Under the pieces are notes generated by a model that had not been told where the DNA came from, made no database searches, and worked only from the letters and a program-made list of their open reading frames with translations. Source: Clostridiales bacterium (GTDB taxonomy: Bacteria > Bacillota > Clostridia > Caldicoprobacterales > DTU083). From it: a stretch of 13,739 bases of DNA. The position numbers were made by a program, and so were the translations under genes. This document shows positions 1-6,842 of this stretch, piece after piece. Each line of letters begins with the position of its first letter. Within the stretch, counting starts at the first letter, position 1. The stretch spans positions 1-13,739 of the forward strand of contig JAAZEK010000001.1 of assembly GCA_012512335.1 (NCBI GenBank), in the 5' to 3' direction.

Positions 1-160
1 ATATTAGTTAGCTTCTCCGAATAATAGAATTTCCATGATGGTACGAATTGTGTATTAAATGGAATAAGAACCACTGTTTAGCAACTAATGCGGTGACATG
101 ATGCTGAGCTTATATATGGAACAGAATTGTGATAAACATATGTTTTAAGTTAGTTTCGAA

Positions 161-198
161 TAAAAAAGGCACACATTATATTGTGTACCTGTTTTTTA
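161..198 (-). terminator. Rho-independent terminator of the iscR-iscS-iscU operon
   Basis: Read on the minus strand, about 57 bases after the iscU stop, an 8-bp stem (GGTACACA paired with TGTGTGCC, one G-U pair) closes a six-base loop and runs into six T's. The A-run before the stem can extend the pairing with the T-run. On the plus strand the same stem carries a C-A mismatch, so it works best for leftward transcription, although the T-run at 192-197 might let it work both ways. Confidence 0.85.
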
Positions 199-245
199 TT
201 CTATTCTATTTTAGATTCCTCTTTGCACTTGGAATTGCACGCCTA

Positions 246-635
246 TTAGAGACTTGCCTCTTGTCTTACTGGCTTTTTCGCCCTGTAATCCTCAATTGCC
301 TTTTTAACTGCTTCTTCAGCCAGTACAGAGCAGTGCATCTTAACTGGTGGCAAACCATCTAAAGCATCTGTTACACTTTTATTGGTAATCTGCAATGCTT
401 CGTCTATGGTTTTCCCTTTAATTAATTCTGTAGACATACTGCTGGTTGCGATTGCAGCCCCACAGCCAAAGGTTTTAAACTTTACGTCTACTATAATATC
501 ATCTTCTACCTTTAAAAAGACCTTCATGATATCACCGCATCTTGCGTTACCCACTTCACCTACTCCATCTGGGTTTTCGATTTCTCCAACATTTCTTGGA
601 TTCACGAAATGGTCCATAACTTTTTCACTATACAT
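246..635 (-). CDS. iscU: Fe-S cluster assembly scaffold protein IscU/NifU-like
   Basis: Scaffold on which IscS-derived sulfur and iron are built into [2Fe-2S] or [4Fe-4S] clusters before transfer to apoproteins in the cytoplasm. The 129-residue protein is a single IscU domain of normal length. The three ligand cysteines are visible: Cys33 in NARCGD (with Asp35), Cys58 in FGCGAA and Cys102 in MHCS, next to His101. The motif LPPVK at residues 95-99 is the HscA-recognition motif of classical IscU; this, and the C-terminal helix after Cys102, argue for IscU rather than SufU. The ATG lies within the last codons of iscS (8-base overlap, 628-635), so translation is probably coupled; a GGGGGT Shine-Dalgarno lies 7 bases upstream, inside iscS. 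It is the last gene of the isc operon, followed by a terminator. Family assignment is very secure. Confidence 0.96.
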   Translation of the reverse strand: MYSEKVMDHFVNPRNVGEIENPDGVGEVGNARCGDIMKVFLKVEDDIIVDVKFKTFGCGAAIATSSMSTELIKGKTIDEALQITNKSVTDALDGLPPVKMHCSVLAEEAVKKAIEDYRAKKPVRQEASL

Positions 636-1815
636 AGGTTTTACCCCCTTCTTGTTGATTAAATAATGGAGACATTTCCCTCAACCTTTGTACTACCTGA
701 GGAAGCACCTCCAGAACATAGTCCACTTCTTCTTCTGTGTTTTGGTCACCTAATGTAAGCCTTAGAGAACCATGAGCTATTTCATGAGACAATCCTATTC
801 CTAATAATACATGTGAAGGATCCAAAGAACCAGAGGTACACGCAGAACCACTGGAGCCTGCAATTCCCTTTAGATCCAGGCTTAGAAGTAATGCTTCTCC
901 CTCAATAAACTCGATGCTAAAATTAACATTACCTGGAAGTCTTTTGGTAGGATGCCCATTGAGTATTGTATTGGCAACTGATGGGATTATCCCATCAATT
1001 AGGCGGTCACGTAGTGACTGAATTCTCGCATTTCGAATAGGCATATCCGTAACTGCAAGTTCAATGGCCTTACCCATACCTACTATAGCAGGAAGGTTTT
1101 CTGTACCTCCCCTTCGATTTCGTTCCTGAGCTCCACCATGAATCATCTGTTGTGTCTTAACACCCTTACGCATATAAAGAGCCCCTACCCCTTTAGGTCC
1201 ATAAAACTTATGAGCTGAAAGAGATAAAAGGTCAACATTCATTTCCTTAACATCAACAGCTATGCTTCCTATGGCCTGTACTGCATCAGTGTGAAACAAA
1301 ACTTTCTTTTCTTTAGCAATGGCACCGATCTCCTTAATTGGTTGGATGGTACCAATTTCATTATTGGCTGTCATAATAGTAATCAATATGGTCTTGTCTG
1401 TTATAGCTTCCCTAACCAGTTCTGGGTCTACCAAACCATATTTATCTACTGGTAGATAGGTAACTATAAAGCCTTCCCGTTCAAGTTGATTGCACGTATG
1501 CATAACAGCATGGTGCTCTATAGAAGAAGTGATGATATGATTCCCTTTTTTCTTATTGGCTAGAGCAACGCCTTTAATTGCCCAGTTATCCGACTCAGTG
1601 CCGCTACCGGTGAAATAGATGTCACTTGAATCACAATTGATTGCCTTAGCTACCCTGTCTCTGGCTAAATCCAACGCCTTCCTGCTTTCCCTACCAAAAC
1701 TATGAACACTGGAAGGATTTCCATACTTTTCAGTAAAATAAGGTAACATTTCCTCCAATACTTCAGGCTTGGTGTATGTTGTAGCTGCATGATCCAAGTA
1801 TATTTTTTGCTCCAT
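628..1815 (-). CDS. iscS: Cysteine desulfurase IscS/NifS
   Basis: PLP-dependent enzyme that converts L-cysteine to L-alanine and passes the persulfide sulfur to IscU and other acceptors such as tRNA thiolation enzymes. The 395 residues match a full-length class V aminotransferase fold. Visible landmarks are the N-terminal YLDHAATT, His101 in SSIEHHAV (stacking on PLP), Asp177 in HTDAVQ, the Schiff-base Lys203 in SAHKFYGPKG, the RRGGTEN loop at 235-240, and the catalytic Cys326 in GSACTSGSL. The long loop around Cys326 is that of group I (IscS/NifS), not SufS. It follows iscR after 32 bases and overlaps iscU by 8 bases. An AAAGGAAG Shine-Dalgarno lies about 10 bases before the ATG. Its role as housekeeping or Fe-S-dedicated desulfurase cannot be separated from the sequence alone. 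Confidence 0.96.
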   Translation of the reverse strand: MEQKIYLDHAATTYTKPEVLEEMLPYFTEKYGNPSSVHSFGRESRKALDLARDRVAKAINCDSSDIYFTGSGTESDNWAIKGVALANKKKGNHIITSSIEHHAVMHTCNQLEREGFIVTYLPVDKYGLVDPELVREAITDKTILITIMTANNEIGTIQPIKEIGAIAKEKKVLFHTDAVQAIGSIAVDVKEMNVDLLSLSAHKFYGPKGVGALYMRKGVKTQQMIHGGAQERNRRGGTENLPAIVGMGKAIELAVTDMPIRNARIQSLRDRLIDGIIPSVANTILNGHPTKRLPGNVNFSIEFIEGEALLLSLDLKGIAGSSGSACTSGSLDPSHVLLGIGLSHEIAHGSLRLTLGDQNTEEEVDYVLEVLPQVVQRLREMSPLFNQQEGGKTYV

Positions 1816-1847
1816 TTATGTAACGCTTCCTTTCAAGTCAGATTCCT

Positions 1848-2294
1848 TTATATATAAAACATAGTTTTGTCGTTGGTTTGACTATTGTAATCGTCTACCA
1901 TGTCTTGTAGTGTGATAGAGTCTATGACATTGTCGACGCTTATGCGGATCTTTTCCCAGATAGGTCTTGTAACGCAGTAATCTAACTTCTCACATTCAAC
2001 CTTATTATTTTCCGCTACGCAATCCGCAGGAGCCATAGAACCTTCTAGGGTTCTAATTACACTGCCAACCGTAATATCTTTAGGTGAATGAGCAAGCAAA
2101 TATCCACCCTGTGCCCCTCTCACACTCTCTACCAAGCCCGCTTTTCGCAGACTGGCAACGAGCTGTTCCAGATAGGCTTCGGAGATTCCCTGTCGTTCTG
2201 CTATGGTTTTTATAGGCAAAGGGGTATCGCCACCACGCAAAGCTAAATCAAACATAGCTTTCACACCATATCGGCCCTTTGTAGATAATTTCAT
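1848..2294 (-). CDS. iscR: Rrf2-family Fe-S cluster-sensing regulator IscR
   Basis: Winged-helix repressor of the Rrf2 family that senses Fe-S status by binding a [2Fe-2S] cluster and controls the isc operon it heads. The 148-residue product begins MKLSTKGRYG, the conserved family start. An upstream ATG at 2315 would add seven residues, but the ATG at 2292-2294 has the AGGGGTG Shine-Dalgarno 5 bases away. The helix-turn-helix and wing cover roughly residues 10-70 (KTIAERQGIS...YLEQLV...VRGAQGGY). Three cysteines, Cys92, Cys101 and Cys107, sit in the IscR cluster loop (spacing C-x8-C-x5-C). The spacing differs slightly from the E. coli C-x5-C-x5-C but resembles what I recall of other Clostridia. 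It is first in iscR-iscS-iscU and probably represses its own promoter through the palindrome at 2361-2375. Confidence 0.93.
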   Translation of the reverse strand: MKLSTKGRYGVKAMFDLALRGGDTPLPIKTIAERQGISEAYLEQLVASLRKAGLVESVRGAQGGYLLAHSPKDITVGSVIRTLEGSMAPADCVAENNKVECEKLDYCVTRPIWEKIRISVDNVIDSITLQDMVDDYNSQTNDKTMFYI

Positions 2295-2342
2295 ATATTC
2301 ACCCCTTATACCCAAGTAATTCGCTAGGATTTATTCTCCATT

Positions 2343-2371
2343 ATATTAGCATACCCTATTAATCTTGTCAA
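2343..2371 (-). promoter_or_regulatory. Sigma-A promoter of the iscR-iscS-iscU operon
   Basis: On the minus strand a perfect TTGACA (2366-2371) is followed after exactly 17 bases by TAATAT (2343-2348), preceded by TGC, which gives an extended -10. The predicted start near 2336 leaves a leader of about 40 bases before iscR. The promoter lies wholly in the 104-base gap between rarA and iscR, so isc expression can be independent of rarA. Confidence 0.8.
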
Positions 2372-2375
2372 GATT
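2361..2375 (-). promoter_or_regulatory. Candidate IscR operator: palindrome over the -35 box
   Basis: AATCTTGACAAGATT is a perfect inverted repeat of 7-bp arms around one central base, and its middle contains the -35 hexamer of the iscR promoter. Placement over a -35 is typical of a repressor site, and autoregulation by the Rrf2 protein encoded just downstream is the simplest reading. That IscR binds here is inference. Confidence 0.5.
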
Positions 2376-2398
2376 GAAATTCATAAAATATTTTAAGA

Positions 2399-3712
2399 TT
2401 AACGTAGTCTATCCCTCTCCTCAAGATCACCTTTGAGCTGTGCTATACGTTGTCTTATTTTCCCTTCATGACCTGAATTCATAGGAAGATAATATTTCTT
2501 ATCCTTAAATTCATCTGGCAAATATTGCTGTTCTGCATTACCCATGGGAAAATCATGAGAGTATTTGTAACCCTTTCCATGCCCCAATTCCTTTGCACCT
2601 TTATAATGTGCATCTCGGAGATGTATGGGGACTTGTCCTGAACGTTCCTTTCGCACATCCTCTAGAGCCATGTCAATTCCTACACAGCATGCATTTGATT
2701 TGGGAGAACAGGCAACCATAAGAGCCGCTTCAGCCAATATAATTCGGCTTTCCGGCCATCCAATTCGTTCTACTGCCTGAGATGCTGCCACTGCCACCTG
2801 TAATGCTGCAGGATTAGCTAAACCTACATCCTCTGCTGCACATATCATTATCCTCCGAGCAATAAATTCCGGTTTTTCTCCTGATTCTATCATTCGGGCA
2901 AGCCAGTAAAGGACTGCATCAGGCTCCGTATAATTTCTCATGCTTTTAATAAAAGCACTTATGATATCATAGTGATTGTCACCATCTTTATCATACTTCA
3001 ATGTCTTCTGCTGTATGCACTCCATGGCTGTTTCCAAATTGATTACTATGATTCCCTCATCATTGGGATCAGTCGTCAGATAAGCCAGCTCCAGTGCATT
3101 TAGTGCTACTCTTGCATCACCATCGCTAAGCATTGCAATATGATTAGCAGCTTCCTGTTCTAGTTTAATGGGATAGCTTCCTAATCCCTTTTCTTTATCC
3201 TTTAATGTGCGATCTAGCAAGCTTAGAATATCTGCATCTTCAAGTGGCTCAAATCGAAATATTGTTGAACGAGATAAGAGAGCCTTATTTACCTCAAAAT
3301 ATGGATTCTCTGTAGTCGCACCTATGAGAATTATGCTACCATTTTCTACATAGGGTAATAAAACATCCTGTTGACCCTTATTCAATCGATGTATTTCATC
3401 AAAGAATAGAATGATTTTACCTTTAGGATTTAATAGAAGATTTTGAGCCTCTGAAGCTACTTCTCTTATTTCTTTTACACCAGCTGAAACAGCGTTAAGC
3501 TGAACAAAGCGATATTGGGTTTCAAGAGAGATGATGCGGGCTAATGTAGTTTTTCCAGTTCCCGGAGGTCCATAAAAAACAACCGATGATAAACGATCGC
3601 CTTTAATGGCACGATACAGTAGTCGATTGTGTCCGATTATATGCTCTTGTCCTACAAATTCATCCAAGGTTTCTGGTCGCATTCTTGCAGCTAGTGGCAT
3701 TTGCTGTTCCAT
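2399..3712 (-). CDS. rarA: Replication-associated recombination protein A (RarA/MgsA AAA+ ATPase)
   Basis: AAA+ ATPase of the RarA/MgsA/WRNIP1 family, a tetrameric clamp-loader-like protein that acts at stalled replication forks. The 437 residues start with the conserved PLAARMRPETLDEFVGQ segment. Walker A is GPPGTGKT (48-55), Walker B FFDEIHR (103-109), sensor 1 GATTENP (131-137), and the likely arginine finger is Arg148 in LLSRST. The C-terminal half has the family signatures EDVGLANP and ACSPKSNA in the tetramerisation region, then the HYKGAKELGHGKGYKYSHDF segment. A GGAGGAG Shine-Dalgarno stands 9 bases before the ATG. Upstream, the glyA terminator ends only about 25 bases before the start codon, and I see no convincing promoter between, so expression may depend on read-through. 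Downstream is the separately promoted isc operon. Confidence 0.95.
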   Translation of the reverse strand: MEQQMPLAARMRPETLDEFVGQEHIIGHNRLLYRAIKGDRLSSVVFYGPPGTGKTTLARIISLETQYRFVQLNAVSAGVKEIREVASEAQNLLLNPKGKIILFFDEIHRLNKGQQDVLLPYVENGSIILIGATTENPYFEVNKALLSRSTIFRFEPLEDADILSLLDRTLKDKEKGLGSYPIKLEQEAANHIAMLSDGDARVALNALELAYLTTDPNDEGIIVINLETAMECIQQKTLKYDKDGDNHYDIISAFIKSMRNYTEPDAVLYWLARMIESGEKPEFIARRIMICAAEDVGLANPAALQVAVAASQAVERIGWPESRIILAEAALMVACSPKSNACCVGIDMALEDVRKERSGQVPIHLRDAHYKGAKELGHGKGYKYSHDFPMGNAEQQYLPDEFKDKKYYLPMNSGHEGKIRQRIAQLKGDLEERDRLR

Positions 3713-3735
3713 ATCTTATCTCTCCTCCAAACACG

Positions 3736-3758
3736 ATAAAAAGAGGCCTGTTGGCCTC
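3736..3758 (-). terminator. Rho-independent terminator after glyA
   Basis: On the minus strand, three bases after the glyA stop, GAGGCC pairs perfectly with GGCCTC across the loop AACA and runs directly into TTTTTAT. This is a compact GC-rich terminator. It ends about 25 bases before the rarA start codon, just upstream of the rarA ribosome binding site. Confidence 0.85.
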
Positions 3759-3761
3759 CTA

Positions 3762-5015
3762 TTATTTTACCACATTTTCTGGGTACAATGGATATTTAGT
3801 GCATAAACCATCTACAATAGACAATATTTCCATATGGTTTTTATCAGGGTCTTCAATTGCTAGAGAGATAGCTTTGGCGATACTTTTCATATCCTCTTCC
3901 TTCATACCTCTGGAGGTTACAGCCGGCGTTCCTAAGCGTATTCCACTGGTAACAAAGGGACGTTCTGGGTCGTTGGGGATGGTATTCTTATTTACAGTAA
4001 TACGAACCTTATCCAAATTCTTCTCAGCAAGCTTGCCAGTGGTTTTTTGTTTTCTTAAGTCAACTAGCATCAAGTGATTATCTGTACCTCCAGATACCAG
4101 ATCAAATCCTTCTTCAATAAGAGCCTCTGCTAATGCAGTAGCATTCTTAACTATTTGTTTCTGATATTCTTTAAAAGAAGGTTCCATTGCTTCCTTAAAG
4201 CAAACAGCCTTCGCTGCAATAACGTGCATTAATGGGCCTCCCTGAGTGCCTGGGAAGATTGACTTATCTACTGCTTTGGCAAATTCCTTTTTACAGAGAA
4301 TCATTCCACCCCTTGGTCCTCTTAAGGTTTTATGTGTAGTAGTAGTCACAAAATCAGCATAAGGAACCGGGTTTGGATGAAGACCAGCAGCTACCAAGCC
4401 AGCAATATGTGCCATGTCTACCATTAACAAAGCACCTACCTCATCAGCCACTTCTCGGAATTTTTTAAAATCAATAGATCGTGAATAGGCACTGGCGCCA
4501 GCTACAATCATCTTAGGCTTATGTTCTCTGGCAAGCCTAGTAAGCTGTTCATAATCAAGATAGCCTGTCTCTTCATCAACTCCATAAGGTACTATGTTAA
4601 AATATGTTCCTGAAAAATTCACTGGACTTCCGTGGGTTAAGTGACCACCATGTGCAAGATTCATACCAAGAATGGTATCGCCTGGCTTTAGCATGGCAAA
4701 ATACACAGCAATGTTGGCATTAGCACCAGAATGGGGTTGAACATTTGCATGATCAGCGCCAAAGATTTCTTTAGCTCGATCAATAGCCAGCTGCTCTACC
4801 ACATCAACAAATTCACAACCACCATAGTAGCGTTTCCCTGGGTAACCTTCCGCATATTTATTAGTTAAATGTGATCCCATAGCTGCCATTACAGCAGAAC
4901 TGACAAAATTTTCTGAAGCAATCAACTCCAAATGGTCCCTTTGACGATTGAGCTCCTGCTCCATGGCTGACGCCGTTTCCGGGTCTACCTTTGCAATTTC
5001 ATTAAAATCAATCAT
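3762..5015 (-). CDS. glyA: Serine hydroxymethyltransferase
   Basis: PLP enzyme that converts L-serine and tetrahydrofolate to glycine and 5,10-methylenetetrahydrofolate, the main one-carbon entry point for purines, thymidylate and methionine. The protein is 417 residues, the usual bacterial length. Seen in the sequence: the N-terminal LIASENFVS (31-39), KYAEGYPGKRYYGG (53-66), the HSGANAN motif near 95-101, Asp200 in VDMAHIAGLVAAG (pyridine nitrogen contact), the Schiff-base Lys229 in TTTTHKTLRGPRGG, and FPGTQGGPLMH just after. The start ATG at 5013-5015 is served by a GAGGAG Shine-Dalgarno. It is a single-gene unit, with its own promoter at 5102-5130, a short leader hairpin, and a terminator three bases after the stop. 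Nothing odd is seen in the reading frame. Confidence 0.97.
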   Translation of the reverse strand: MIDFNEIAKVDPETASAMEQELNRQRDHLELIASENFVSSAVMAAMGSHLTNKYAEGYPGKRYYGGCEFVDVVEQLAIDRAKEIFGADHANVQPHSGANANIAVYFAMLKPGDTILGMNLAHGGHLTHGSPVNFSGTYFNIVPYGVDEETGYLDYEQLTRLAREHKPKMIVAGASAYSRSIDFKKFREVADEVGALLMVDMAHIAGLVAAGLHPNPVPYADFVTTTTHKTLRGPRGGMILCKKEFAKAVDKSIFPGTQGGPLMHVIAAKAVCFKEAMEPSFKEYQKQIVKNATALAEALIEEGFDLVSGGTDNHLMLVDLRKQKTTGKLAEKNLDKVRITVNKNTIPNDPERPFVTSGIRLGTPAVTSRGMKEEDMKSIAKAISLAIEDPDKNHMEILSIVDGLCTKYPLYPENVVK

Positions 5016-5050
5016 AGCTAGCTCCTCTTCGTTAAAATTTTATAATATGT

Positions 5051-5067
5051 AAAAGGATTACCCTTTT
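5051..5067 (-). other. Small hairpin in the glyA leader
   Basis: Within the roughly 80-base leader between the predicted glyA start site and the glyA ATG, AAAAGG pairs with CCTTTT across a five-base loop. The stem is short and mostly A-U, and there is no T-run after it, so it is not a terminator. The leader is too short and AT-rich to match a glycine riboswitch. It may be chance. Confidence 0.3.
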
Positions 5068-5101
5068 ATATCAATAGCTACAAATGCATATATATTACGT
5101 T

Positions 5102-5130
5102 ATTATACAGATTCCTTCTGCTATTATCAA
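5102..5130 (-). promoter_or_regulatory. Sigma-A promoter of glyA
   Basis: On the minus strand TTGATA (5125-5130) and TATAAT (5102-5107) are separated by exactly 17 bases. The predicted start near 5095 gives a leader of about 80 bases before the glyA ATG. It lies downstream of the trxA terminator hairpin, which separates the two units. Confidence 0.8.
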
Positions 5131-5172
5131 GAAATTTTAATTGAATTACGATTTTTTTCCATGTGTGTTAGT

Positions 5173-5205
5173 AACAACAAACGCCGGTTGGGAAACCGAC
5201 GCTTG
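5173..5205 (-). terminator. Terminator-like hairpin after trxA
   Basis: On the minus strand, 16 bases after the trxA stop, a 12-bp stem (CAAGCGTCGGTT with AACCGGCGTTTG, two wobble pairs) closes a TCCC loop. The T-rich tail is interrupted (TTGTTAC), so the U-tract is weak; the stem is strong. It separates the tcdA-rseC-trxA set from glyA. Confidence 0.65.
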
Positions 5206-5221
5206 TATTCATGTAATCTTA

Positions 5222-5548
5222 TTATGCATTTTGAAGCAATTTTACCAGCTCAGCTTTTGGTCTTGCACCAACCATCTGGTTTACCACTTCTCCGTCCTTG
5301 AACAGTAGAAGAGTTGGGATGCTCTGTACTTGGAAGCGTATGGATAGATCTCTGTTTTCATCCACATTAACCTTCGCAATTTTAGCCTTTCCATCAAACT
5401 CGTCAGCCAATTGATCGATAATTGGCGCAATCATCTTACAAGGGCCACACCATGCTGCCCAGAAATCTACCAGAACAGGTAAATTGGAATTCTCAACCTC
5501 TTCTTCAAAATTATCCAATGTCAGATTTACTACCTTGTCACTTGCCAT
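5222..5548 (-). CDS. trxA: Thioredoxin
   Basis: Small cytoplasmic dithiol-disulfide oxidoreductase that reduces protein disulfides. With the start chosen here it is 108 residues, the standard length. The active site is WCGPC (Cys34 and Cys37), the cis-proline is Pro78 in QSIPTLLLF, and the last third has the usual FKDGE...GARPKAEL segment. Candidate starts are ATGs at 5572, 5554 and 5548. The last, giving MASDKVV, was chosen because the GGGAG Shine-Dalgarno lies 9 bases before it but only 3 bases before the 5554 ATG. The start overlaps the stop of the upstream RseC-like gene by 11 bases, so translation is probably coupled. No thioredoxin reductase gene lies in the window. Confidence 0.96.
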   Translation of the reverse strand: MASDKVVNLTLDNFEEEVENSNLPVLVDFWAAWCGPCKMIAPIIDQLADEFDGKAKIAKVNVDENRDLSIRFQVQSIPTLLLFKDGEVVNQMVGARPKAELVKLLQNA

Positions 5549-5990
5549 CTTCATTTTCTCCCTTCTTATCAACCTTAATAATTTGTATAACTTGTGGTGA
5601 AAACTTATGCCCTTTTCGAAACTGAGGTTCCATAGCTCGTATTCCGAAAAAGGAAAAAAACGTAAACAATAAGCCTAGTAAGGAAGCAGTAAGCTCTTGG
5701 TTAACTTTTAACCTATCTCCTATGATATACCCTGCTACAACACCCAAAATTAGAGCAAATAAGGGGATAACATAGGCAATTGCTGACGCTTTCAACACTT
5801 GGCCAGAGGCTAACTCAAGCTCAACCTGGTCGCCTACTTCACCATTAAGCGGGTTTGAGACCGTTAATATCATTTCCTCAGGATTAGTACCTTTAGCACA
5901 AGCACAACAATCCCCGCAAGCAGAGCCTCTTTTCACCTTTATAACTGCATTGCTATCTTTTATATCAATGATTTCTCCATACTCATTCAT
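5538..5990 (-). CDS. RseC/MucC-family (SoxR-reducing type) membrane protein with Cys cluster
   Basis: Predicted 150-residue membrane protein of the RseC/MucC family. Relatives include RseC of the E. coli SoxR-reducing system and proteins encoded near rnf genes, but the biochemical role in Firmicutes is not established. The N-terminal part (about 1-68) is a small beta-rich domain with a cysteine cluster in RGSACGDCCAC: Cys25, Cys28, Cys29 and Cys31. Two hydrophobic segments follow, at about 69-91 and 101-118, and then a charged cytoplasm-like tail. It therefore resembles a two-pass membrane protein with a redox-active or metal/Fe-S-binding head. It follows tcdA after 29 bases, has a GAGAGG Shine-Dalgarno 9 bases before the ATG, and overlaps trxA by 11 bases. 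The coupling suggests, but does not show, that the cysteine head is a thioredoxin partner. Confidence 0.82.
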   Translation of the reverse strand: MNEYGEIIDIKDSNAVIKVKRGSACGDCCACAKGTNPEEMILTVSNPLNGEVGDQVELELASGQVLKASAIAYVIPLFALILGVVAGYIIGDRLKVNQELTASLLGLLFTFFSFFGIRAMEPQFRKGHKFSPQVIQIIKVDKKGENEDGK

Positions 5991-6019
5991 TGGTTTTATC
6001 CTCTCCCATACTTTGGGTA

Positions 6020-6775
6020 TTATCCTTTCCAGGATATTAGATCCCGTACCACTTCGCCACCTAATATCATACCAGCTACTGATGGGACAAAGGAAACGCT
6101 TCCTGGAACGGATCTCCTTTTTTTGTTAGCTCTTGAGTCGGAAACATCGCTTTCTATCTCCAAATCCAATTCTGTAGCTTGAGGTACTATGGGCACCTCT
6201 GTTGAATAAACAACTTTTAATGCACCAACACCTCTCTTCCGCAATTCTTTCCTCATTACCTTCGCCAGAGGATCCACTGATGTGCTGTATATGTCAGCAA
6301 CTTCGAATTTACTTGGATCCATCTTGTTACCAGCTCCCATGCAGGATATGATTGGTATGCCTAATTCCTGACAGCGTACCACAAGATGAATTTTTGCAGA
6401 AACTGTATCTACCGCATCTATTACATAATCGTAATCCGCTTGTAGTAGCTCTTGGCTGGATTCTGCTGTGTAAAACTTCTGGTAGATGCTTACCTTTACT
6501 TCAGGATTGATGCTTAGGATTCTCTCCATCATGATCTCTACCTTAGGCTTGCCAATAGTGCTTTGAGTCGCATGTAACTGTCGGTTAAGGTTACTTAGAC
6601 AGATGACATCGTCATCTATTAGCACGAAGGAGCCTATACCCGCTCTTGTTAGAGCTTCCACAGCAAAGGTTCCTACCCCACCTATACCAAAAATCGCTAC
6701 CCTGCTATTTTTTAATTTCTGCAGTGCTTCTGCACCAATGAGCATTTCCATCCTGGAAAATCCATGTAACATCAT
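6020..6775 (-). CDS. tcdA: tRNA threonylcarbamoyladenosine dehydratase TcdA
   Basis: E1-like (ThiF/MoeB superfamily) ATP-dependent enzyme that dehydrates t6A37 of ANN-decoding tRNAs to the cyclic form ct6A. The 251-residue protein opens with MMLHGFSRMEMLIG. The nucleotide-binding loop is GIGGVG (30-35), followed by the acidic DDD at 54-56, SNLNRQ (61-66), Lys76 and Lys78, and the DAVD motif at 120-123. The segment SCMGAGNKMDPS (144-155) and the C-terminal SVSFVPSVAGMILGGEVV are typical of the YgdL/CsdL/TcdA branch rather than of MoeB or ThiF. Tandem ATGs at 6775 and 6772 share one AAGGTG Shine-Dalgarno; either may be used. It lies after aspS with no clear terminator between and precedes the RseC-like gene. 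A fit with the neighbouring tRNA genes hisS and aspS is apparent. Confidence 0.92.
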   Translation of the reverse strand: MMLHGFSRMEMLIGAEALQKLKNSRVAIFGIGGVGTFAVEALTRAGIGSFVLIDDDVICLSNLNRQLHATQSTIGKPKVEIMMERILSINPEVKVSIYQKFYTAESSQELLQADYDYVIDAVDTVSAKIHLVVRCQELGIPIISCMGAGNKMDPSKFEVADIYSTSVDPLAKVMRKELRKRGVGALKVVYSTEVPIVPQATELDLEIESDVSDSRANKKRRSVPGSVSFVPSVAGMILGGEVVRDLISWKG

Positions 6776-6795
6776 TTAACACCTTGGCTCTTATA

Positions 6796-6825
6796 ATTAT
6801 ATTTAACCTACCCTGTAATTTACAA
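6796..6825 (-). promoter_or_regulatory. Possible promoter of tcdA-rseC-trxA
   Basis: In the 67-base gap between aspS and tcdA, a perfect TATAAT (6796-6801) stands 18 bases downstream of TTGTAA (6820-6825; four of six matches). The -35 is weak and there is no terminator hairpin after aspS, so the downstream genes could also be read from the hisS promoter. Confidence 0.4.
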
Positions 6826-6842
6826 ACAATCTTTTCTAGCTC

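Noticed and set aside
1..160. Possible gene end, leader or promoter in the left edge; palindrome AAACATATGTTT at 134-145
   Set aside because: All plus frames stop by base 24, and no minus frame has a start with a ribosome binding site. The 12-bp palindrome is AT-rich and isolated, so it may be chance; no clear promoter could be fitted.
129..362. Plus-strand reading frame of 77 codons with a hydrophobic, membrane-like product
   Set aside because: It starts with GTG without a good ribosome binding site, runs through the iscU terminator and then antisense to the 3' end of iscU. The hydrophobic look comes from reading the complement of a normal gene.
3685..4077. Plus-strand frame of 130 codons opposite glyA and the glyA terminator
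   Set aside because: It is antisense to the well-supported 3' end of glyA and crosses its terminator; there is no ribosome binding site or recognisable domain.
5016..5101. Glycine or folate-related riboswitch before glyA
   Set aside because: The leader is about 80 bases, AT-rich, with one small A-U hairpin and no conserved riboswitch core that I recognise.
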